A stretch of DNA of 64,000 nucleotides from Gymnopus androsaceus JB14 (GCA_009733575.1 ML769396.1:62001-126000); one strand, 5' to 3'; shown: positions 21,293 through 34,079, counted from the stretch's first letter. Numbers and translations: made by a program. Notes: a model not told the origin generated them from the sequence alone.

Positions 21293-23121
21293 TTAAATAG
21301 CATTACCAAGGCCACCTTTACCCGCTCTTCTTCCCCGCTCAAGCCTCTATAGACCCGTTGATAAATGTCAGAGCTTTCGCATAGATACAATGAATATTAT
21401 GCACACGTACATCTTCAAGCTCAATATAATCCGCGTCAGTATCTACCTCCTCCAAGACGGATACTTTGACTTGTCCTGGTCCACGTTGTACGGTATCCGT
21501 CTCTCCCAAACGGAAGGTATTGCGCCCAAAGTGAGAACCCGTGCCATTGCTTGAGTTGTATGTGCTGCCAACCTGCTGACGGTTGAGCTCACGACTGTTG
21601 AGGACAGCTACAAGGCAGTTGGTGTAACTGGAACAAGGATAGACGTCAGCTCAAACGATCACATATCATTGCAATTTATAGCTAACTTACAGCTTTCCGA
21701 TTATGGCGGTACTGAGAAAAAATTTGGATGACTTTAACGCGATGTATACAGCAAAAGCTGACAGCCGGCGACTCACGGAGGCACAACTAGAGTGGAATGT
21801 TGCTATAAGTGAACAGATTGAATGATCAGCAAAAGATACACTTGGCCGTGTTTTTATGTTGGACTCACCGGAACTGCTAAAAACAAGATCAAGCTGAGAA
21901 CTGCAATACTAGCTGAACATTTTCATTATTAGGTCTACGAAGGTCTTGAAAAATCGTAACGAAGCGTACCTGTGAGAGCGTTCGTCTCGACTGTCAAGCG
22001 AACAATGCGGGTAAGCATTGAATTAGAGCTCGGAAGCTCGCTGGCTCGGGTTTTGAGAAGCTATTTATTTTTACATCCCAATCATCAACTTGAAGAGACA
22101 TTGAAAGACGATATAGATCCTACCGTCCATGTTAGTACAGCGGTGATCATTATGTCTGCAACGACACCTCCAACAAGCCATATCTATGGGACGGTGATAA
22201 ATCAAAATCGATTCGTGACGTACCATATATGGAAAAGATGATAGTTAGCACATACCGTTTGTTCAACGACTTCCGTACTGATTAATGAGAGTTTTCCAAG
22301 GCGGTGAGCCTATTAATTAGGCGCAGTGGAGATGAGCCTTCACAGATATATGAAGAGATACTTACGATGAATGCGGTGGCAATACCAGCACCACACTGCG
22401 TCAATGAAATCTAGAAAGCAAAAATTCCAGCTACTGTAAAATCGAGGAGTGAAGTCCACATACTGCAAAAATTATGGCCGGAAAGATGATAGAATTCTTG
22501 CGTAGGACGTATATTCTCCAGCAATAAAACCCTTGAACGATGAGAGAGATTATCGAGTCGAGGAATGGGACATCCCAGGAGTTTAGGAACGTATCGTTAA
22601 GTTGATCCATGTTTCCGAATCCGAAGACAAACCAGTGGAATGCATCGGCAGCAACCATAAATGTTTGCAAAGTGTCCAACACACCTAGTCCATATACTAA
22701 AACGATGAAGGAATGTAATTCAGAGTCGAACAGGTCCTATGAAATTAAACGAAGTAGGGGATCCTACCTAGGGATTTAAGAACCTTGGAATCGTTTGGAA
22801 AGCTCGTGTGGTAGTAGTCTGGGTACAGTGTTAAAAATTGGCATTTAGGGAGATAGATTTTTTACATACATATTTGTGCGACAAGAATCCCCATGAAACC
22901 CCAGTTCAGTAATATTCCAAGCATCTAAGGCCAGATTATCTTCAGTAGCTCTCAAACCGAAGCTAAGAGCAACGGTGCACACCGTTGGTCCTGTTCTAAT
23001 TCGTGAAGTCAGTGGTTTATAATCCACTGGGGAATACCAATAACTTGGAATATCCGACTCACATCAGGGCAATTCCAGGAGGAATAGCTGGCAGGAGCTC
23101 TGAGCTTACATTGGTCGCCAT
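21293..23121 (-). CDS. DUF6534 seven-helix membrane protein
   Basis: Mushroom-expanded family of integral membrane proteins with about seven spans and no known function. About eleven short introns were resolved. Start MATNVSSELLPAI at 23121, then ITGPTMLGILLNWGFMGILV with the family's GPT..LG motif, VAQIYYYHTSFPND, the helix LGVLDTLQTFMVAADAFHW, LIVQGFYCWRIYVLRKN, CGAGIATAFI, WLVGGVVADIMITAVLTWT, and RIVRLTVETNALTG. The conserved end is KLYTNCLVAVLNSRE, followed by a polar tail. The last splice is uncertain: unspliced reading stops near 21339, splicing at 21344 extends to TAA at 21293-21295. The frame is clean throughout. It is transcribed divergently from the purine permease, sharing an upstream region of about 0.77 kb. 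Confidence 0.88.
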
Positions 23122-23894
23122 GTTTTACTCTTCGTGGAGAACAGACACTGATAATGTATGAGTTTTTTTTGAGGGGGGGTAAGTCGAATTTGTAAGAAAT
23201 GGATTATTTATAACAATGAAAAGATCGCAATGGGGATAACATGTGCTTGAGCCTATAAATGCTGGCCTCAGCGTGTAGACACTAGCTCAGTTTGATAATA
23301 TTTGATAAGTACTGGATGCAGTACGGGAAAAATGGGTAGCAATGATACGGTCGTGTGTATAGATGATCAGGGAGATTGTAGACCCTTGTTTATGGTCCTG
23401 GCCAAGTATGATTCTCGAACGTCAGATGCAATTCCAGAAGCTAGTCATTCAATCAATCAGAACCTACGCTGCGCTCGACTACGTATCGAGGGCTAGTGTT
23501 CTGGTTGTCCGTCTTACGCGCGCACAACAAGTTCAACGTCTAGTATATAATTGTACCGTTTACCCTTGCCTGCCCTCCGAGTATCACGCCTACAATATTC
23601 ACTTCCACTGTGGGTATAACTGAATTCAGATTCATTCTGTCTACAGTTCTTCAAAAGAAAATTCCTCTTACTGAGACGCATGCTATCAATCATTTGGGCA
23701 ATCTCGACTCGATCGAGTTCGGTGAATGCCGCCATCAAATGACACAGATTATGGCGCTTAAAGTGAGCTCTCGTTCACAGTTGCTCTTCATCGATTACCG
23801 CTCATTCGGGGCAAGCTTTCTAAATTCTGCGTGGGTTGATGGGAGTATCTCAAAAGACCGCAATGGGCCGCTCTCTTTGTTGAACTTCTCCACC

Positions 23895-26433
23895 ATGTCT
23901 TCTTCATCGCTTCACAGGACGCAACCCGAAGGTATCGATTATCCAGTACTTGTAGACCGAGTTTCGAAAGACCCTGTTGATCAGGGCTCATTCAAGAGAC
24001 GTATTGCATTTGCAAAACATAAAGTTACGTCCAAGGACGGCTGGCTCGGAGATTATGATTATGCTTGGCTCTGTATCCCCTCGCTACCTTTCAGCAAGTC
24101 CAACCGAAAACTTCCACCCTTCTATAGTTTAGACGCAGATCTTCCTCTGGCTCTTGCTATTACTAGCGGGCTACAGCATGCTCTTGCTATGCTTGCTGGT
24201 ATGTTCAACCGAGTCGAATACTTTATACACCACTAATATACAAACGAAGGACTGATTACTCCGCCGATTATCTTTGCTAGCGCCTTGAATCTGGATAGTG
24301 CTACCTCAGCTTATATGATTTCGGCATCTCTTATTGGAAGTGGTTCGTTTAGAGTATTATTCAGAGATAGCGTTAGCCAACTGATAGGTGATTTTTCTTA
24401 GGTATTTTGAGCTTGGTTCAGCTTTCGAGAACCCCATTGTTTGGCGGTTACTATTTGGGAACAGGTTTGATAAGCGGTGCGTGCTCTTGTATTTGAAGTG
24501 CAGTAACCACGGACGTTTAGCTTTGAACAGTTGTCGGTACAAGCTTTTCAACATTATCCACCGCAACCGCTGTACGTTGCCAATCTCTTCCAGAGGTCGT
24601 ACATCCTTTTTTCTGAAGACTATCTCAGATCTTTGATGCCATGTACCAAGACGGTACATGTAGCTCAACTGTAGGAGCCGATGATACCACTATTCGTAAC
24701 GCATGCCCAGACGCATATGGAAAAGTATTAGGTTTGTTGCTTGCTTTAGTAATGCGATTTCTCGAAACTCATTCTTGTATGAAAGGCACGTCCATCATAT
24801 GCTCATTCCTTGAAATGTTCCTAGCATTTATACCTCCTCGCATTCTCAAACGAATCTTCCCTCCTTTGGTCACTGGTACGTGGTGTGCTTAAGTCTGGCC
24901 GTATACTCATTCCACCATGTAGGAACTGTCGTTCTATTAATTGGGGCATCGCTTGTTGGGAGCTCTGGGGTTCCGAACTGGGGAGGAGGAGCAAGTAACT
25001 GCGAAACGGCTCCAACCGGGATTTTTGCCCTTTGCCCGACTACTCTTGCACCAAAGCCGTTACCTTGGGGTGCTCCTCAATTTATCGGTCTTGGATTTTT
25101 GTCTTTCATCAGCATTGTGCTCACTGAGATGTTTGGTTCCCCCTTTCTAAAAAATATTAGTATCATTGTTGGCCTGGCCGTGGGATGCATAGTTTCTGGT
25201 GCCGCAGGCTACATCGACGGGTCTAGTATCACAACTGCTCCATCAATTACTTTCTTATGGTAGTTTTATTGCGCTCTGACCAGTGACTGAGGACTTGAGC
25301 TAACCTTTGTTTATAGGGTCCATACGTTCAAAATCGGCGTCTATCCTCCAGCCATTCTTCCGAGTGAGTTGATGGACCATCTTTCATTTATTTGTTCCCT
25401 GACGATTGTTCTTAGTGCTTGCTGTCTATGGTAATTAAATCCTCGAGGGCTCTGCTTATATCAGTGATTGATTGTATGCAGTTTCTACTACCATGGAAGC
25501 CATTGGAGATATCACTGCATCCGCCGAATTATCTCGTGTAGATGTTCGCGGTGTTGAATTTGACTCCCGCGTTCAAGGTGGTGTTCTGGTAAGCCTTAGT
25601 CAACTCTTATATCCTCCTACGGAGATCAAGCTTCGACCCAGAGCGATGGATTTGGCGGATTTATGTCAGCGTTATTCACTGTCGCCCCATTATCAGTCTT
25701 TGCCCAAGTAAGCAAGCTTTTCTTGTCATTCTTTCAATCGTTCATGGTCCGCGTTTAGAATAACGGTGTAATCGCAATGACTCGCTGCGCTAATCGATCT
25801 GCTGGAAGGTGGTGCTGTGCTTTCCTCATCTTATTTGGTATACTGGGTAAAATTTCAGGGGTTTTCCTTGCTAGTGAGTAGTATGATTTCCCTGAATTCA
25901 TCTTGTTAATCGAGATTCGTACTTTTTCTTTCAGTTCCAAACCCCGTCATTGGCGGTGTTACAACGTTTCTTTTCGCCTCCGTTGCTGTGTGTATATCTC
26001 GAACTCGATAATATCGAGGATTAACATCATCTTTCTCTACAGGTTTCGGGTATCAGAGTGCTTGCCTTGATGGATTTCACTCGCAGAGACAGATTTATTC
26101 TCGCCGCCGCCTTGTCATTCGGTGTGGGAGACCTACTTGTTCCAAATATATTCACCGAGCTCTTCAACGGCGTAAAAAATCCTAGCAGCGGTCTGCAAGG
26201 ACTCTTCAACTCAATTACCATCATATTGAGCACCCCTTGTACGTGAATCATTCGCATGACTTATGCACACATATACTGACTCATTTGTAGTCTTGGTTGC
26301 TGGTATTGTTGCGGTAATATTGAATCTGCTTTTGCCCCAGGAAACAGATATACCGGAAGCAGTAAGTGACGAAGAGTCTGACCTGGAAGGGCAGAAAGAG
26401 GGAATTTCGGATGTAGGCACTTCGGCGGCGTAA
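23895..26433 (+). CDS. Purine (xanthine/uric acid) permease, NCS2 family, UapA/UapC type
   Basis: Nucleobase-cation symporter 2 that imports xanthine and uric acid with protons at the plasma membrane. Spliced from the ATG at 23895 (MSSSSLHRTQPEG) to TAA at 26431-26433, about 590 aa, in about a dozen exons with consistent phase. Landmarks: the basic N-terminal region with the DYDYAWLC motif found before helix 1 in this group, SGLQHALAMLAGLITPP (helix 1, QH motif), GTSFSTLSTATAIF, TSMVCSFLEMFLAFIP, EMFGSPFLKNISIIVGLAVG, the signature AQNNGVIAMTRCANRSAG (Q-N-x-G and the following T-R-x-A-N-R that set purine specificity in UapA), and SGIRVLALMDFTRRDR. The tail is acidic. No lesions were seen. The next gene on the same strand is a broken XanA-like xanthine dioxygenase, so the two probably once acted together in purine use as nitrogen source. 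Confidence 0.93.
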
Positions 26434-27050
26434 TAAGCCGCTCGCAGGGTAGTCAGAGTACTATTCGCTTTTTTACTCCATCTCAGCGGTATATATGATG
26501 TGGTTCTACATAATTTATCAGTCTTATAGGAGAAGAGTTCCCCTGGAGAATGATTGACGAGCCTGAGCACTTAGAGCTTGGAAACACTGACTGAGTCGGT
26601 CAACATTTCCACCGAATTTTTTTCCCTCTCAGGAAGCCCGGTTTCAATGGTCTGATTGGAATTCTTCAGTCAGCTTTCAGGGTTACGATTGCGACAGAAA
26701 AATATTCGCCTCATTTCCTGGTTGGCGTGAGACTTGCTCACATTCCCTTACTGTATCGCTCCCTGAGCTCAGCTCGGGTATCAGTCTAAGTATTGTCAAA
26801 CGCTAGATACACAGAAGCAGCTCTGGAATCAGTCTAAGATTATCAAACGCTAGATACACGGATGCATTCACGCAGTTGATGCCGTTACTGTTGTAGTCGA
26901 TAGTCTGATATCCCTCAACAGGATTCGTATACCACATAGTTGGATTTTACGGGCAATACCTATCATGCGACTTCAATTCACCTGACATCTTTCAAGGACT
27001 CGGGGATGTAGGTCTCCTCAGACCAATGCCAATGCAGTGCCCACTAGTTC
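26434..27050. other. Intergenic between permease and XanA-like pseudogene
   Basis: No gene is seen. The stretch contains the short tandem repeat described separately. Confidence 0.4.
26770..26864. repeat. Two tandem 47-48 bp units
   Basis: CAGCTCGGGTATCAGTCTAAG and CAGCTCTGGAATCAGTCTAAG start two adjacent copies that share TCAAACGCTAGATACAC. The second has one base less. Confidence 0.8.
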
Positions 27051-27079
27051 GTTTTGAGTTCACATAAAGCGAGCGTTGA

Positions 27080-28481
27080 GCAAACTGTACTCCTGAGCAG
27101 CTGGAAGAGATCAAGCAGGCGTTGTACACAGTACGTAGATTCACTCGGGGCCATCCTCTACTTTTGACTTCTTCTTTCAAAGCACCAAGCCCTGCTATTT
27201 CGCGATGTAAGTCTTACTCCTGAAAAGCAGTACGTGCTCACCAAGGTCAGTTGACTCCATTCCTGCTTGTACCAGCTTTCTCTCCAACAACCCTTACTCA
27301 GGCATGCGACCCCGAATCTGAAAACTTCGGCCGCGGAAACAACAAAACATAATCCACAAAAAAAATCCATCTTACACCCCGATCTGAAGACCATCCCTCG
27401 AGTGGAAACGGCGTAGTATATGGCCACAAATGGAATGGCTGAAGCCAAGCTGAAGCATCCAACTCACAAGACATTTCACAAGACCGTTGTGAGCGCTGAA
27501 GACGAAGCTAAAGCATCATACGTTTTTACCGGTGGCATATCGATGCGGCACTCTACGACCTATCTCCACCTCCAACAACTCTTCATGCTATCCGCGTTCC
27601 ACAAGGGCCTAAGCAGATAGTTCGATACGACGATGGCACCGGAGACGAACTGAGCTTGCCACTTGGAACGACAGCGTTTGTATCTGATCAGACAATGTTC
27701 CAGCTACTTCCATCAGAGCTGAAGAGTCTAGCTGTCCGTACAAAGGTCAAATGTGAGCAATGTATAGAAAAGATATCAGCTTAGTTCTAAACTCCCACAG
27801 ATGCGCCTCATCCGTACGTCTGGATGGCACCTGCATTGGACTCGGAATCGAGTCAGAAGGTCTAGAAATGGCATTCGATGAGCTTCCACCCTGGTCCGGG
27901 GAGAAGATCAAGGTTTACCCTGTGGTGTGTATTCAGCGTCGCAGAAAAGTTATCCAGTCCCAAACTAATTTATTATCCGTGATTATTAGCTGTGGAAGAA
28001 CCCTGTCACGAAGGCACTCTCATTCCAAGTCCATCCAAGTCCATCCTTGTGGTGCCGCAGAGTTGATTATTAACCCTCTTCCAGCCGGCATAGCTCGTGA
28101 AGGAGCATTACATCCGGATGGTGCGCACATCACTGACCTAAAGGAAGTCAGAGAGTTGCTGTACAAGATGCAGAGGCCCGCAATCGCACCTAGCGTAAGT
28201 TTTCGGGTCTCTACAATTCCTAGCAACTCATCTTGTTTTTATCGGTAGTTGGTCTATCCGCACGATTGGTAAATACGCTTACTTGTCAAGATCAGCATGA
28301 GCTCACAGATAACCGCTACAGGCATGAAAAGGACCTCGTCCTTTTCCACAATCGTGGTATCCTACATAGCGTCGTCGGAGCGTTTACACCTGACCAGGTG
28401 CGCATGTTCCACCAATGCAATCTTGCGGCATCCGATAATCCTATTGGTTCCTCCGACGAGGACATCATCAAGTGGGCGTGA
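27080..28481 (+). pseudogene. xanA-like: XanA-like Fe(II)/2-oxoglutarate-dependent xanthine dioxygenase, decayed
   Basis: TauD/TfdA superfamily; in fungi the XanA branch hydroxylates xanthine to uric acid. Pieces in order: TPEQLEEIKQALY, HQALLFRDVSLTPEKQYVL, DPESENFGRGNNKT, DLKTIPRV, LKHPTHKTFHKTVVSAEDEA, RFYRWHIDAALYDLSPP (HxD iron ligands), RYDDGTGDEL, PLGTTAF, HPYVWMAP, GLGIESEGLE, LWKNPVT, VHPCGAAELIINPLP, DGAHITDLKEVRELLYKMQR, DLVLFHNRGILHSVVG (distal His) and DQVRMFHQCNLAASD, ending in TGA at 28479-28481. Lesions: TAA just after GNNKT, TAG after DLKTIPRVETA, a shift before the DLKT segment, one missing base before RFYRWH, one missing after VWMAPA, and an exact 10-bp tandem duplication (CCAAGTCCAT, 28025-28044) inside FQVHP. 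The N-terminal end is not clear. Splice sites are still mostly good, so decay is recent. Confidence 0.85.
28025..28044. repeat. 10-bp tandem duplication causing a frameshift
   Basis: CCAAGTCCAT occurs twice in direct succession. Removing one copy restores the family sequence SFQVHPCG. Confidence 0.85.
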
Positions 28482-29173
28482 ACGATGTGGATGGACTGTA
28501 GAAGAAGAAACTGTGAATGAAGGATTAATCGCATGACAAGTATCAATTGAACAATTTTGTTACAACTACTCACCTGGACATGTTTACCTTTGAAATCAAG
28601 TAAATATTACTTACAACATTCGTCGTCTTCAGTTTCGCATCAATGCGGTTCACTGAAGGAGCTAGGAATGAGCTTGTCCAAGTTGAGTTAGGTATCGGCA
28701 TCTTGATGCACATTGCACATGTAACCAGGGAGAACAAGGGAGAACAGATCCATACAGCGCTCTGCGCCACCGTGACCGCATAAATCCCCCCAATGATTCA
28801 CTCCGATAGTTTTCCATGTTCCGCCGAACCCATCCTGTTCTACACCTAACCGAACCAGTCAATTATTCATTCGACAGTCTTCGTCATGACAGTTATTTGG
28901 AGAAGCGAACCCAATTGTTGACGCAACTTATCGACGATCACGAGTCTGAGTCTAGTTTGCTCAGCGCCTAGATATAAACTAACGCTTAAATCAGCGCCCA
29001 TGGGCGCGCAAGTGAGACTGATCATGAACGGGCACAGCCAGCATTTTACATATATATACTTTACTATCATCCAAAGTTGCTTCAAACTTTCTGGCTTTCC
29101 TTCTCGATTTGGCGATTCTAACAGCAACTTGGAGAAATTGCAATCAATAAATTATCACTCTCGAATCTCAGAA
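28482..29173. other. Intergenic, annexin upstream region
   Basis: No gene is seen. A TATA-like TATATATAC lies near 29050, about 120 bp before the annexin ATG. Confidence 0.4.
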
Positions 29174-31628
29174 ATGTCTTATCAACCAAACTATAGTAGC
29201 GGATACAGCGCTCCTGGAGGATTCGTGCGTTATCGGAAACTAAACTGCCCTGTTCTTCTTTAATTCGTTTACTGCAGCAAATGCCGCAGGCTCCAGGCGG
29301 ATACGCTCCACCACAGAGCCAAGGCCATTTCCGTGATGGATATGTGCGTTTCCACCTCCATCTCCGGCCTAAATCCTTCCTCTCAAACCGTTACTTCTTC
29401 TTAGAACCCTTCCTATGCTCCTCCTCCCTCCGGCCCACATTACGGCGCTCCGCCCGGTCCTCCTCCACCTCAAGGAACAGGTTACGGAGGATATGCGCCG
29501 CCACCTGGTCCTCCTCCTGCAATGTCTGGCTATGCACCTCCTCCAGGTCCTCCTCCTGCAATGTCTGGCTACTTGCCTCCGTCCGGACCTCCCCCGCCAA
29601 TGAATTACCAGTCCTATCCTGGCCAGCAGCAATACGACGGTCAACAGAGTGTAATTTATTACCTTAACACTCCGATTCCACCCATCGGTGGCCCTCCTGC
29701 ATCGCAGGGTATACCGGGAGGTTATGACGCGAACGGGGATGTGGCCAGATTGAGGGAAGCGATGAGGGGAATTGGGACCAAGGAAGGGTTGTGTATGTAT
29801 TTTTTTGTTTTTACTTTCCGGTGCCTTCCTATAACTATTTGCTTCAATACTCCCTGACCTGAGCTGCTCGCTGAAGCGACGAAGGATGTATGACTATCAT
29901 CTGTATCATTTGTCGACATGATTTCGTGCTTGAAGTTGTATCCTGTTTTCTTTCCCTTTATATCATCGAAACCTGCGGTTCTTCCTGTTATTTTCTCATA
30001 TTCTTGATGCTGACTACACTCCAATTCTCAACAGTAATTCAAACGCTCACCCCACTCTCTGCAATGCATCTTGCCATCCTTGCTGCAACCTACCGCGCGT
30101 CTACTGGGAAGGAGTTGTTCGCATGATATTCATGCGGAGACGAGTGGGAGACTGCGGTGAGTGGTTACTTTTCTTTCTCAGCTATATGAGTCGGGCCATT
30201 CGGCGTTATTACTTGCTGTTGCTTCAAACTTTGAAGACTGTATCATTGTGTATCTTCGATCCAATCCTGTGCTTTCTTATCGCCACGAACCGACTTCGAA
30301 CATTGTATACTAACTCGTATTATCTGTCACCTATCATCTTTGTAGAGACGTCCTCTCAGCCCTAGTGCTTGGTCCTGTTGAATACGATGTCAAGATGTTG
30401 CATGAGGCGTTGAGTGGAGCTGGGTGAGTGCGGGGCGTGTATGATGAATCTTGACTTACTGAATGACTTTACCTCCTACCATTAACGCCTCCCTCTCATC
30501 TTATAGTACCGATGAACATCTCCTTACGGAGATCATCGCCGACCGGGCTCCCTCAGACCTATACCATCTCGGCCAGGCTTACCACGCAAAGTACAGACGA
30601 ACCATGGCGGACGCTGTGAGGAGTGATTTGAGCGGGAAGACTGAGAGAGGCGAGTGCACGCTTTCTCCATAATCCATACGTTTATCATTCTTTCGTTAAC
30701 ATATCTACAGTCTTCACTATGATCCTCTCGTCCAACCGACCACCAGACAACACCCCAGTCGACCCAGGGCTCGTGGAAGCGGACGTTAAAGCGCTGTATA
30801 AGGCTGGCCAGGGGAAGATTGGCACGGACGAGGTAAGTTCAACAAGATAATGCTAGTATTATCTGCGTATATATACTAATCTTCGTTTAGATTGCCTTTT
30901 GTAACATTATCATCAACCGAACTAGGCCGCATTTGACTGCACTGTGAATGTTTTTTTTGACTTGCCGAAGTTTTTTTGCGTCCCCTCTTCTAGTCCATTC
31001 CATTCGCTCTTCCTTCATTTCCGTCTTTATGCTTCCATTTCCCGTGTTCTTCACCTTTTACTGACTTATCTCCCAGATGGGAAGCATACCATCGTGCACA
31101 CGGAAAGACGCTGTCTAAAGTGATCAAGAGCGAATTGTGAGTGAATCCGGTCCTTGCTGCTTACGAATAGATTTGCTAAAGAAAACATCAATTTTATCTT
31201 GTTCTTGTCCTTGCTCATGTCACTCGCAGCTCCGGCCACATGAAGCATGCCCTCCTATACATCGTCAACGCTGCCAACCCGAAACGAATGAACGAGGGAC
31301 CGGGTGTTTGGAGGGATGCAAAACTTTTGGAAAATACGATGAAGGGAATGGGGACGAAGGATGATATTTTGGTGAGACGGTGAGTGCATATTTCTCTTCC
31401 TCTTATCCCCGACTATCTCTTGGCTGACCAGTCCCTTACCCTCTCATCGCATATCTGGCCACTGCCATGCTACATAGACTCGTCCGCACCCACTGGGACC
31501 AAACTCACTTCTCCCACGTTAAACGTGCTTTCGAACACAAGTATAGGAAGTCACTGGAGGCTCGGGTGGCAGGTGAGACGAGTGGGGATTATAAGAAGGC
31601 TTGTGTTGGAGTTGTTCGTGGGGCATAA
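29174..31628 (+). CDS. Annexin with Pro/Gly/Tyr-rich N-terminal tail; one frameshift in repeat 1
   Basis: Calcium-dependent phospholipid-binding protein acting at membranes. The N-terminal tail is made of YAPPPGPPPAMSG-type repeats (two near-identical units) starting MSYQPNYSSGYSAPGG, as in fungal annexin C1. Four annexin repeats follow. Repeat 1: RLREAMRGIGTKE..IQTLTPLSAMHLAILAATY..GKELFA, DIHAETSG. Repeat 2: ALSGAGTDEHLLTEIIADR. Repeat 3: ALYKAGQGKIGTDEIAFCNII. Repeat 4: KGMGTKDDILVRRLVRTHW to YKKACVGVVRGA and TAA at 31626-31628. Between GKELFA and DIHAETSG the frame is broken by one extra base (near 30123-30125), inside the GxGT..D/E calcium region of repeat 1. One intron (from 30651) uses a GC donor (GCGAGT). 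All other joints keep frame, so a sequencing error is quite possible. Confidence 0.85.
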
Positions 31629-32294
31629 GTTGGATGCGGACTGCAGGGAAAACTCGTATGTATGTCACGGTACCTCTTACATTCGTAAGAGCAATCGCGT
31701 CTTGATGTCCTGTACATATATGGACGAAGTGAAGTTTTTATCCTTGTCCAGGTTTCCGCAGTGTACAATCTCTTCGTAAAATCTTTGATGCTCCTATGAA
31801 CTTTGACCGACGAAGACTTATAACATTGCTTTTCGTTTAGCAGCAACCAGCGATCTTCCGCACTGAAGCCAACTCAGACGGCAGCTTCTCGTTGCTCTCA
31901 TCCTCCGTCATGCCGTATTGCACTCAAAAATATCAGCGTAAAGATTGGACGGAGAAGCGTAAGAAAACATGCGTCGTATTTCAACAGATGGCTATCTGAA
32001 ACTCGTTCAATTGGACAATATGATGGGCCCAAGGCGTTCAAGAGTGAATCTGGAACTTGCGCGCAGTCATATTTTCTGACGATGAGCTTTAGAATTCGTG
32101 CGACGATGCTGGCTTGGATTAGTAAAGTATAATTATAGACTCAATAAAACGAAATTTGAACACAGGATTGAGAGACGCCCAGAAACATCGGATATGACAA
32201 AGCGTGAATCTATGAGAAAGAGTGCCATGTCGATCATATCAAGCCTTCGCCCCAACCTTGGTCTTAGCTTATCTACCACATTGTCGACAAGGAA

Positions 32295-33745
32295 ATGGAA
32301 CCTACACCCGCAGCTGCAACCTGGTCCTCGAAAACTTACTCCATTCCAGGCGGAATCGAATTCTTCGCCACCGACAGCGGCCCACCTCCAAACTCGAATG
32401 ATTACACCACGATAATTTTAATACATGGAGCAGGATTTAATGGATGTATGAGTCCTTACTAATATCACGAAAACTATGCGATTATTCCTACCAACCTACC
32501 TCTTGATTCATTCTAGATTCATTTCAAAAGCTCCATTCTCTCGCACACACCTTTAACCTCCGAACTGTAGCTTTCAATCGAAGAGATTACAGTGGTTCGA
32601 CTCCGTACACGCCTGAAGAACTATCTTCCATGGAGAATGGTGACAAGGCATTCATTGATCGATTGGGCATGCACTTGCATGAATTCTTGAAGTGTTTCGT
32701 CGAGGAGGAAGAGATTCCGAGGATCAGTTTGGATAAGAGAATGGATAATGGTAAGCATAGAATTGGAAAGGTCGACGCCAAACTTGAAGGAGGATTGGTA
32801 TTGGTTGGATGGAGTTTGGGCGCACAGACTCTTTTGTCGATGCTTTCAGATTTTCAAGGGGATCTCGCACTCGTCGGACCTAGCCCGGACGGGATTCTCC
32901 TTGAAGAATACGTGAAAGATGTAGTGTTTTACGGTACGTCCCTGGTTCGTTTTAGGTCTCGACCTCTTTCTCTTTCACTTCATATAGACCCGCCTTACAC
33001 TGCCTTTGGCTACTCCCTCCCACCTGACTACGATACTAGTGGCAAGAAGTATTACCTCCCGTGGCTCGACCCAGAAAACACTACTCTCGATGCAGCCATG
33101 ACCGCGTATGTATCCTGGACCGGCTCATACTTTGATCATCACTTCGAGTCCGAGTCTTCAAACAATGGTGGTCAGGTTCAAATCGATTCGCAAAGTAAAT
33201 CCACAGAGAAGATGACTACCTGGACTGAGGAGGACTTGAAAGCGGGTAGTGAGTTGGCGGTGATGATAAGGGAGGCAGGAATGTGAGTCCGTCCAGACTC
33301 GTAGCATACAGACCAGTTGACAATGGATATACATAGGACCGCTCCGCCAATACAAAGAATCCTAGCTAACCTCGGTCAACAAGTATTATTCAACGATGGG
33401 CCCGAGTCTGTGACCGAGTCTCCCGTGCGCCGTTTCGCCCATGCTGCACTGACCTATATCAGTGCATCACGCACAATATGGATTTCTGCTTGGGCCAACT
33501 TTGAAATGAAGAGGAGGTATAAGGCATATCTGGCGATGAATAAAGATCGAACACCTGCAAAGCCAATTCGGTTTGTTGATATACAGGGCGCGAATCATTT
33601 CGTAAGTATATGGGTCCTCCCTTCTTTTTTACCTGCTCCTTCGAGTTTACGGGCTCGCTATTTCCTTCGGATGCTTGTCTAGGTACACTGGGACCAGCCC
33701 AAGGAATTTTTGGAGGTATTGGTGGATGTCGTGAGGAATCGGTAG
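32295..33745 (+). CDS. Alpha/beta-hydrolase fold protein
   Basis: Starts at the ATG at 32295 (MEPTPAAATWSSKTYSIPGG), chosen because it leads directly into the first strand; about 430 aa after removal of four introns. Fold landmarks: ILIHGAGFNG (oxyanion HG region), LRTVAFNRRDYSGSTPY, the nucleophile elbow LVGWSLGAQTLLSML (G-W-S-L-G), and the catalytic His in GANHFVHWDQPKEFLE just before the stop (TAG 33743-33745). Between elbow and His lies a large lid-like insert with PPYTAFGYSLPPDYD and a Ser/Gln-rich loop (SSNNGGQVQIDSQSKS). No signal peptide is seen, so it is probably cytosolic. The family includes esterases, epoxide hydrolases and haloperoxidase-like enzymes; the substrate cannot be inferred. 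The frame is intact. Confidence 0.88.
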
Positions 33746-34079
33746 CGCAGTTAAGTTGAGAAGCATTTTGAGAAAATCAAAATGACATACTGTAGAATGT
33801 TCATCGTGATTCTGAGAATAATTAATAATTATCCAAGTGAAGGTCTGTAGACTCGTTTCAGTCATTCGAAGCGTTCAATCCAAAGTTGGCGCAGGTTGCG
33901 CAAGTCGTCCCGACGGTGTTCTCAATGGAAGTATGAGCACGAACCAAATTCGCAGCCTTGTAGAGTTGATTTAAATCTGTAGCAGCAAGGTTAGGGTAAA
34001 AAGGCATAGCTGGATTCTGGCGCAGTACAATATACCTTCACATTCTCCGAGTGTTCCAACTTGAGAAAAACACAACCAA

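Noticed and set aside
27420..27620. Separate small gene starting at the ATG at 27420
   Set aside because: The same frame is already homologous to the XanA family upstream of this ATG (DPESENFGRGNNKT, DLKTIPRV), so it is an internal Met of the pseudogene.
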